Assembly (NCBI GenBank): GCA_947652605.1
Contig: OX393577.1
Location: forward strand, 32,801,466 to 32,865,465
DNA: 64,000 bases
Origin: Elmis aenea
Taxonomy: Eukaryota; Arthropoda; Insecta; Coleoptera; Elmidae
Direction: 5' to 3'
The notes under the pieces are model-generated. The model saw nothing but the letters and a program-made list of their open reading frames with translations. It searched no databases and was not told the origin of the DNA. The position numbers and the translations under genes were made by a program. Below are positions 56,945 to 64,000 of the stretch, piece after piece (position 1 is the stretch's first letter; each line of letters starts with the position of its first letter).

Positions 56945-59809
56945 TTAAATAAATTATAGGTCCCCAGAAAAAATTCCTTGGACAACAGTTGGTAAAATTA
57001 CAAAATCCAATTTTTTATGCCCTTAAAATGATTTTGTAAATCAAAATATGTAATGTAATTAAATGAATATTATTTATCTTACGGATTTCAACTTGGGTGT
57101 CAAGTTTGGAAAATAAACATAACACTGCATGGTATGTTCTTTTACTTATAAATAAATAATTTTTATAATTTCAATACAAATGTTATAGTAAAACTTATTA
57201 AAAGTATTGATAGCATATGGCTAAGTCATTGTTTGTTGTTTGATGCATTCGCTGCAATTTTTGTAGACTAAACATATCATTAAAATTTTACAATATACAA
57301 TTTGGATCGACTAAAAAATGATATTGACTGGCGAGATGATCATAAAACTCAACACTCTTTTGACAACAGCACACAACAAGTAGGCACTTTTTATTTGCTT
57401 GATGCCGCAGTCGACACTAACTTTGGATTTGAATTATTTTGAAGAGTTATCTAAATTTCTCATAGGAATTTTGTTTCTGTGAGTACCAACTCCTAGAAGT
57501 CAACAAGTATAAAAAATTATGGCACTTTCATGTTTGTAAATGTGTTATTATTGTATTGAACATTATTTTCTACAAAGTTTGCGCAATACTTGCAGGATTT
57601 CATTTATAAAAAAGATCTATTGGGTTTATATTTTTGATGCGTATTATTATTACGAATTTTCTGATAACTTATTAGCATTGTCCGTGCAGACTGCTGCGAG
57701 ACTATTTAACAGAAAAATAATGAAATTAAGATTTTTAGAGAATGTACCCATAGATTAATTTTTATATTCAAGTATTTACACTAATAAAATGGTTTTTAAA
57801 AAAGTTGATCTTTTTTATTACCTAATATACCTTTGATTGAAAATATAAATTGCAATAAAATAAAATGTGTCTCCATATAAATACATTATACTACAACGTA
57901 ATATTGCCTTTTAGTTATAAGGGTGAATAAAATGTTACAAATATTCAAACTTATCTACTACATGTGGTGAGCCTGAGGGGTAAACAAATGTGAGAACTGT
58001 CTATAAAATAAATGTTTGCTGCATATATTTTTTTACTTTTCGACTGTTCATTATTAATTATGTAAAGATATATACTGCTGCAGTACAATAGGTTTACTTT
58101 TCAACTTAGATAGGTTCTAGAAAGTATGTATAACAATATTAATTAAACATAACAGCATAGATATTCATAATTCAGAATACTATGTCAACTTAAAACGATT
58201 TCTGCTTTTTGTAACAAATTAAATTAACTTTATTATACAGTCAGAAAATCTATCATATAGTAGATTTAAGGAAAAAATGTTTTGATGTACAGTTTCAAGT
58301 TTAAATTATATTAATTATCCTTGAATTAAACTAAATGTAATTTTTTTTAAATGTTTAGTTTAACCACAAAACCATTACAAACATTTGCCTATATTGTAAA
58401 AAAAGCATTCTTGGCACCAGTACCCCACATCATAAGGTTTAATACTTATGTGATCTTTAATAACTGTGGGATTTTACTGCAATTTTTACTAATTTACTCA
58501 ATTTTCAATAATGACAACAAAATATCATGCAAAAGTATCAACATATTATACTAAAGCAGTTTATGTTAAGTATGTAAACAAACAAGCATAAAGCGTATTC
58601 GTCAAGATGTTGCAGACCTCAATATATTTCCATATTTGTTTACCACACAACAGAAGACATTTTTAAATGTTTAAAATCACATGACTGACCCATTGTTATC
58701 ATTGCCACTTCATAATTAACGCTGTTAACTGTTGGATATGTTTTATACTTCATCTTCACAAAAATTAAAACGTAATAGGAATAATAACGACTGACTTTAT
58801 ACAAATTGCCATCAGTTAAAATATAAAACTAAAATTTAAAAAAAAAAAAAAAAGCTATTTAATAATGGTTAAATGGTATAAATTGGATGCGTATCAACAA
58901 AGCATAACCATAAAAAGTGAAATGTATAAATAATTTTCGTGGTATCAAACTTAAATTATATTTTTAAACTATGCGTAAACTACAACGCAAAATGTTTGCA
59001 ACAACAAATCTAATATTGATAACAATTTTTTTTTTCTATTAGCATGATAAAATAGATGAATTAAAACAAAACACTGTCAAACATAAGTATATATTACATA
59101 ATAATATATTAAAATAAGTAGTATACTTTTCCGTAACTGTAATTCTGATATGTTGGTTTTTAAATTAAAAATGGCCAATATAATAAAGTGTTATTATCTG
59201 AGTCACATTACACGATCCCATTCGAAACTTTAACTAAGTTTGTTGTAAGATAGAGTACGTCTTAAAATTGATATTTCAACTAATCTACTATTTTATATAT
59301 GTCACATACATTTTCACCATTGATTATTATCTACGCTCGCAACATTTTTAATCATGTATCATTGTATTAAACAATTATTGCAAGATTTATAAACAAAAAG
59401 TATTTATCACATCGGAAACATTTCTACCTATGATAGTAAACTTATCCTCAAATAAGTTTTTTATGGACAATATAAAAGGATTTTTAATCCCACAATAGAA
59501 GTTATCATTAATAATCACATTAAACTGTATGTATGTACCATTTACATGTCTTTACTTCTAAATACTACTGTACCTAGCATTAAATCAAATGGTAAACATG
59601 ATAATTTAACCTATCGTTTACTTACTATGCCTGCATGATTTTGAAAAAATATGTTGAATATTCATTCGTACTTATGTACGACATGGCACACACTATGTAC
59701 TAATAAAGTAACATACATATTATATGTATTATAACATTACATTCACAATACATTCAAAGCACTCATACCGTAGCTATTAATATTGTATCAAATTACAATG
59801 ATTTATAAT

Positions 59810-59932
59810 TTAGTTAAATAAAAGAGGTTGCTGACCCATAGAAGGTATGGTGGAACCAGGGGATGTTGCTGTTCCCATCACTGTTCTCTGTGGTAAAATA
59901 GCCGCATTAGGTAAAATCAGTGGTCGCGTACC
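59810..59932 (-). CDS. Terminal coding exon of a Q/P/S-rich protein
   Basis: The minus strand has an acceptor TTTTATTTAG directly before 59932, then 40 codons and a TAA stop at 59810-59812. The segment begins GTRPLILPNAAILPQRT and ends STIPSMGQQPLLFN. It joins in phase 0 to the exon at 60170-60338. The sequence is probably disordered and has no domain. Such M/Q/P/S-rich ends occur on endocytic adaptor-type proteins, but I could not settle the family. The rest of the gene lies beyond the right edge of the window or in unrecognised exons. Confidence 0.65.
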   Translation of the reverse strand, partial: GTRPLILPNAAILPQRTVMGTATSPGSTIPSMGQQPLLFN

Positions 59933-60169
59933 CTAAATAAAAATGGTGCAAACTTTACACAACAAACTTAACAAAAAATCAATAAATTTTAACTTGTCTA
60001 ATTTTAACAGTATTATGATTAACAAATACGTGTACTGCACGTTATAAATATCAGTAACATGATGTATTTTATTTCTGATAGGTTTATAAACTATAAAAGT
60101 TAACATTTCTTTAAATTTGTTGAATAAGATATACACAAATAATAAGAGTTCTTTAAAAAATTCTCTTAC

Positions 60170-60338
60170 CATCATAGGCTGAAGTTGTGGATATATTTGT
60201 GGTGGAAGTGAAGTTTGAGTATTAGACATTGACTGATTCATGGGTTTGTAACCGAGACTGGTAGTTGCAGGAAGTGGCTGAGGTGTCCAACTAGCTCCAG
60301 ATTTAGATCCATTTTTTGGAGAATTCCACTGAATACCT
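60170..60338 (-). CDS. Penultimate coding exon of the same protein
   Basis: The minus strand has an acceptor TTTATTATGTTTAG before 60338 and a consensus donor ATG|GTAAGAG at 60170/60169. The frame reads GIQWNSPKNGSKSGASWTPQ, then PLPATTSLGYKPMNQ and TSLPPQIYPQLQPMM. It splices in phase 0 to the next exon, giving ...QPMM-GTRPL.... The intron between them (59933-60169) is 237 bp. Codon use and composition are clearly less AT-biased than the surroundings. The first base completes a codon from the preceding exon, which lies beyond 60338 and was not found. Confidence 0.68.
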
Positions 60339-60423
60339 CTAAACATAATAAACAACACATTAACATACTTATTTTTTTTTAAAACAGATGAGTATTTAAA
60401 AATACTTATTTAGTAATAATTAT

Positions 60424-60500
60424 CAGGGCCGTTGAAAGGGGAAGGGGCGATGGAGTAAAATTTCGCCGAGCCCGCGATTCACAGGGGCCCAGACAATATC
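60424..60500 (+). mobile_element. hAT left-end fragment
   Basis: CAGGGCCGTTGAAAGGGGAA followed by GGGGCGATGG is the layout of a hAT terminus. No matching right end was found nearby. It lies in the probable intron. Confidence 0.45.
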
Positions 60501-60764
60501 AATGCGTGTAAATATTACAAATCCATATTAATAGTTAAGCAGATATTGAACAATTATGCTTAAAAAGCAAATCGCTGAATTTCCTGAATGGTCTAATTAT
60601 TTGACCAGGTATTGTTAAATGGTGTGTAAAGGGTCCAAGAGATTTAAGCGCCCTATGCTAACATCAGGCGTCCTTGTGGATCCTCTGATGCATGAATTGA
60701 TTTTATTTTTTAAAATTATCTTCCACTTATCCAATGGAAATTTAACTTTTTTTTCGGTTTTTAA

Positions 60765-60929
60765 CACGTTAAGGGCCACCGTGTTAAAATTAAAAAAAGT
60801 AGGTTTTTCTGGCCACCAATTGTAATGTAGTGTTGTGTCCAATGTTGTGTTGTATCCAAATGGATACAGGTGGCCCATCGGGCCAAAATGATTTGTGTAT
60901 CCATATAGATACAAATGGCACTTAACGTG
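60765..60929. mobile_element. Short piggyBac-type MITE with TTAA target
   Basis: The ends CACGTTAAGGGCCAC and TGGCACTTAACGTG are inverted with small differences and flanked by TTAA (60761-60764 and 60930-60933). Inside are two palindromes, GTATCCAAATGGATAC (60856-60871) and GTATCCATATAGATAC. Length 165 bp. Confidence 0.8.
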
Positions 60930-61389
60930 TTAAAACAGTCTCATTTTACCTTTTAAATCAGAATACTAATACAGATACAACACCCGATTTTCCGTCACTC
61001 TTGATTCCAAAGTCCTATCGGATTGCAATAAATCAGATTTTACTCTTAAAATTTTTAAATTACTAAGTTTGCACTGCTCTAATGAAAACTGGAGGTAAGT
61101 TTTTTATCGCCTTTCAAACAAAAAAGGTAATTTCTCTCCTACAATTAGTTCAGGCAATACTAATGAACATTCTTAATGTAGTGGATATCTTGAAGAACGT
61201 TGATTCAAAAGTTGAACTGATTATAGTTTTTAAACTAAGCTTTGCTTCCGATAATAAGTTTTTTTTCTTAAACCTTTAATAGGAGTTTATCAATAATTAT
61301 AAAGTAGAAATTGATTCGAAAATCTTTGGTTTGTCAAAATTTGTATTTGCTGGTTTACTCTTATTGAACTGTCTTTTTGTTTTACTGCA

Positions 61390-61800
61390 TACCGGATTAT
61401 TCAGTTTAACTGTCGCACGCCTATAACTTTGTTATTTTAAGAGTAAACCTCTTTAAACTTATATTTAGTGAATCACAGGAATTTCTCTATCAAATGACAT
61501 TAAATGGGATGAAGTATATCAGACCGGCAGTGGTAAACTTTTTATTTGTAAATTACATAGTACAGTAGAGGCTTTTTTTGTGCGTATCTTTTTAATGCGG
61601 TTATGAAGTTATGCGGTGCATGCTTTTAGATTTTTTTAAAAAATTATATTGCCAAAATAAAACTATGTCACTAAAATCTTAGTTTTAGACTGAGGTATCA
61701 ACATAAACTTGTTTTTTTTTTTAATCATCAGGTATCAATCATATTTATCACCCGATACATATATGAGCTGCACATCGTCTACATACAAGTAGTGAACGTG
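61390..61800. repeat. Diverged copy of the 3484-4980 foldback arm
   Basis: TACCGGATTATTCAGTTTAA followed by CTGTCGCACGCCTATAACTT matches the left end of the 3484-4980 element, and weaker similarity (GGAATTTCTCTATCA; TTTGTAAATTACATA) continues to at least 61560. Confidence 0.6.
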
Positions 61801-61814
61801 TAAGCAGTGTGGAT

Positions 61815-62291
61815 TAGAAGCCTGCGCGGGTCCAGATGATCGGACCCGCACAGCTGATGTTGAACCCGCACCCGACCCGTGACCCGCACGATTCTGGTTT
61901 AATAGACCCGTACCCGACCTGCTACTCGCATAATTCTAGTTTATTAGACTCGCACCCGGCCCGCTACCCGCACCCGAACCGCGACCCGCATTATTGTATT
62001 TTATTTAAATGTATTCCAAACGTCGGATTTAGGGTTTATTTTATCTATGACTTTATATTCACCTTTCTTTACTTTACTTTTTATAATATTAACATTAACA
62101 ACCATGATCAGTATTTTTAATTTAAAATAAAAATCTGATCCGAACGAATAACATATACTATTGGACAGCTACCCGACCCGCTACCCGCAAAATTCAATAT
62201 GTAATACCCGCTACCCGCAAAATTTAATATACAAGGACCCGCAACCCGACCCGAGGGTACTTGCGGGTTCTGAACCGACTGCAGGACTCTA
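61815..62291. mobile_element. hAT MITE with GACCCGCACCCG-rich ends and 8-bp TSD
   Basis: The perfect direct repeat GTGTGGAT (61807-61814 and 62292-62299) flanks it. The outer ends TAGAAGCCTGC and GCAGGACTCTA are inverted, and both subterminal regions are full of CGACCCG, CTACCCGCA and GGACCCGCA motifs. Length 477 bp. The plus open frame at 61836-62120 is an effect of these motifs. Confidence 0.85.
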
Positions 62292-62700
62292 GTGTGGATA
62301 ATGCCTTAAGTGACGATGATATTATTGATATAACTTTAAATATCTTAGAAGATTCAGAAAACGATCTTAAATCAGAAGGGAAATCTGCCCTCCTCATTGC
62401 AAATATAATTCGAGAGGGTCTTTAACAAAATCATTTTCTTGTTAATCACACAAACTCTGAACCAGTCTTTAAATTCCAATGTGAGTTAAAGAATTGTATG
62501 TCTGGATATCACGAACTGCATAAATAATTAGTAAAATCATCAACGCATTGTCAAAGAAGAAAAATATTAGAACAACGGTGAAGTTGAGGCTAATTCTGTT
62601 TGAGATTATGAAGTGATTTCCAACCAGTTAAAAAATTGTACCGAAAATTGTCAGAAAGTGACGATTCTTGATGCAAGAATATAAAAAAAAATTTACTATT
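62292..62700 (+). pseudogene. Acidic coding-like remnant, unknown
   Basis: A plus frame directly after the hAT element reads NALSDDDIIDITLNILEDSE and continues NDLKSEGKSALLIANIIREG before a stop at about 62423. It looks more protein-like than the surroundings but has no recognised family. It follows the diverged foldback copy and may be a transposase remnant. Weak. Confidence 0.25.
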
Positions 62701-63130
62701 GAATAAAATTAAATAAATAAAATTTTAAAACACGCTTTTAAATTTTATGTCAATTAAGTTTAGATTATCGAAGGAATGTATTAAGAATTCTTATTTTCTA
62801 GAACTTTTTTATGCGATTTTGAGTTTATTTTAGCTCGTTGCTTTGGTTTTATGCAGTTTTAGAAGACTAAGGAACGTATCCCTAATTTTTCAATGTAAGC
62901 TGTGTTTTTTTGTGCGTTTTTTTTTATATACAATTTTCTTTGGAACCTATCTACTGCTTAAAAAATACCCTACTGTATACTTTTTTTAAATTTATTCTGA
63001 TAAAGAATTTAATTCTAAATTTGAAACATGCAATAACAAAATAAACATAAATAGGCAATTTACATAAGTTCAGGAAGTTTTTGTGCGGGGAGGAATTTTC
63101 ATGTAGAGTAATTAGGTGTGTATGTTTCCA
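62701..63130. other. AT-rich non-coding DNA, probable intron
   Basis: No feature recognised beyond T-runs. Confidence 0.4.
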
Positions 63131-63137
63131 TTCATTA

Positions 63138-63615
63138 TGTTTGTTCCAGCAGACCAAAATTTACTAGTTCATGGACTAATACATGAATTGGTTTATGCAC
63201 ATGTGTCAACTATGGACTAATAAATGTATTAGTCGCTGCTAGAACGCTTTAATGACATCCCTGACTGTAAATGACATTTGTATGTATTGGGTTCATAGAA
63301 ATTTGCGCACCACAAGCGTCAACATCTTAAGAAACCAGTACTACATAGGGTCAAGACGGCGATGCATAGCTAGCAGAGGCCAGGTTAGTGTAAACAGTGC
63401 ATGCGTGTAATAATCCCAGCGCTAGTTCATGCCTTCAATCATGTACTGTTTTGACCGTCCGCAAACCAATCCAAAAGTAGTCAGAGTGCAGCAGGAGCAG
63501 CCGACTAACCATCCGGTGAACTATCAGAAATGCTGCTGAAACGCGATATCGATACTGCGCAGAATCCTGATAGTTCATGGGATAGTAAATAGCGCTGCTG
63601 AAACAAACCTATTTA
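63138..63615. repeat. Two small palindromic GTTCCAGCAG-type repeats
   Basis: At 63144-63246 GTTCCAGCAGACC is mirrored by GTCGCTGCTAGAAC with inner TGGACTAATACAT / ATGTATTAGTC. At 63515-63600 a GTGAACTATCAG / CTGATAGTTCAT pair is followed by GCGCTGCTGAAACAAAC, whose inverse resembles the start of the first. They are probably relatives of one MITE family. Confidence 0.5.
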
Positions 63616-64000
63616 ATCCCACACTGCACATACCGGCTGTTCTGCCAAATAATTTACAAGTATAATAAAACAATTTTGCAGTTGAATTTGAATTTGAATA
63701 TGATAACCAATTTCATTTGCTTTTTATTATTCAATAGACCTCAGTAAAACTTTGTGGAATTTGCAAATCTATTTTGAGTTTTATAAGCAACTTTTCATGC
63801 AGTGTAATCAAATCTAGTTAGTTATTACCAAATGGTGATTGATATTTGTCACAAATGTGTCTTATTCAAACGAGTATAGTTACAATGGTAGCTTTACAAC
63901 TATCATTTCATAAAATATAAAAAGTTGAAATTATGAATTACTTTTTTTTTTTTTTAATTAATAGCCCAATGGTTAGGGTAAGCTTAAGTATGTAACTAGT
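63616..64000. other. AT-rich non-coding DNA at the right edge
   Basis: A T-run near 63943-63955; no exon of the minus-strand gene was recognised here. Confidence 0.4.

Larger units (their letters stand above)
53461..59809 (-). other. Mostly unique AT-rich DNA, possible 3' UTR and downstream flank
   Basis: Compared with the rest of the window this region has few transposons (two MITEs). It lies directly downstream of the minus-strand stop codon at 59810-59812. Many minus-strand AATAAA signals occur, so the true cleavage site cannot be chosen. A long 3' UTR is an inference from position and composition; no coding sequence was recognised. Confidence 0.35.

Noticed and set aside
61836..62120. 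Open frame with repeated DPHDS and NPHPTR-like residues
   Set aside because: Caused by repeated ACCCGCACCCG motifs inside the hAT MITE at 61815-62291.

Overview
This is an AT-rich, repeat-dense stretch of a eukaryotic nuclear genome, most likely an insect or other arthropod. That call rests on spliceosomal exon boundaries in the one credible gene, on the transposon mix (hAT, pogo/Tigger, mariner-like, piggyBac, PIF/Harbinger and LINE remnants, with many TIR-only and foldback derivatives), and on transposase tails of the ...FEHLL* type common in insect mariner-like elements. No complete gene, rRNA, tRNA or CRISPR array was found. The species cannot be named from the sequence alone.

Layout. 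1-2.9 kb: featureless AT-rich DNA. 2.9-6.2 kb: a multi-level nest of transposons, with a CAGGGTG-ended foldback next to it. 6.2-11.3 kb: mostly featureless, with one pogo-like MITE at 8.3 kb. 11.3-14.6 kb: a decayed LINE split by a foldback-like element whose ends are inverted minisatellites, itself carrying a 1.17-kb hAT element. 15.6-21.3 kb: a GATATATC-rich TIR element, a Tigger-type transposon with a broken DDE transposase and a nested mariner-type insert, and a mariner-type element with a transposase tail. 21.5-22.3 kb: two weak minus-strand exon candidates. 24-30 kb: a near-perfect hairpin MITE, a hAT MITE and possible LTR debris. 30-33.2 kb: two nested long foldbacks. 33.5-37.1 kb: a mariner transposase fragment, a hAT MITE and partial copies of earlier families. 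39.9-43.7 kb: a repeat family with a hAT insertion, a 24-bp minisatellite, and a 59-bp tandem duplication. 45.2-47.6 kb: a foldback holding two hAT MITEs, then a pogo element with a psq-type HTH reading frame and repeated subterminal motifs. 48.8-53.4 kb: a Helitron/SINE-like fragment, a broken MADF-domain reading frame, a PIF/Harbinger MITE and more foldbacks. 53.5-59.8 kb: largely unique AT-rich DNA with one hAT MITE and one piggyBac MITE, consistent with the 3' UTR and downstream flank of the gene that follows. 59.8-60.3 kb: two minus-strand exons forming the C-terminus of a Q/P/S-rich protein. 60.4-64 kb: probably intron of that gene, with hAT and piggyBac MITEs.

The window does not show a working multi-gene system. 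It is a record of successive transposon insertions. In several places an uninterrupted relative elsewhere in the window gives the empty site, so insertion order and target-site duplications can be read directly. The most unusual structure is the foldback-like element at 12345-14508. All boundaries were read by eye and should be taken as good to a few bases where a target-site duplication is stated, and to tens of bases otherwise.
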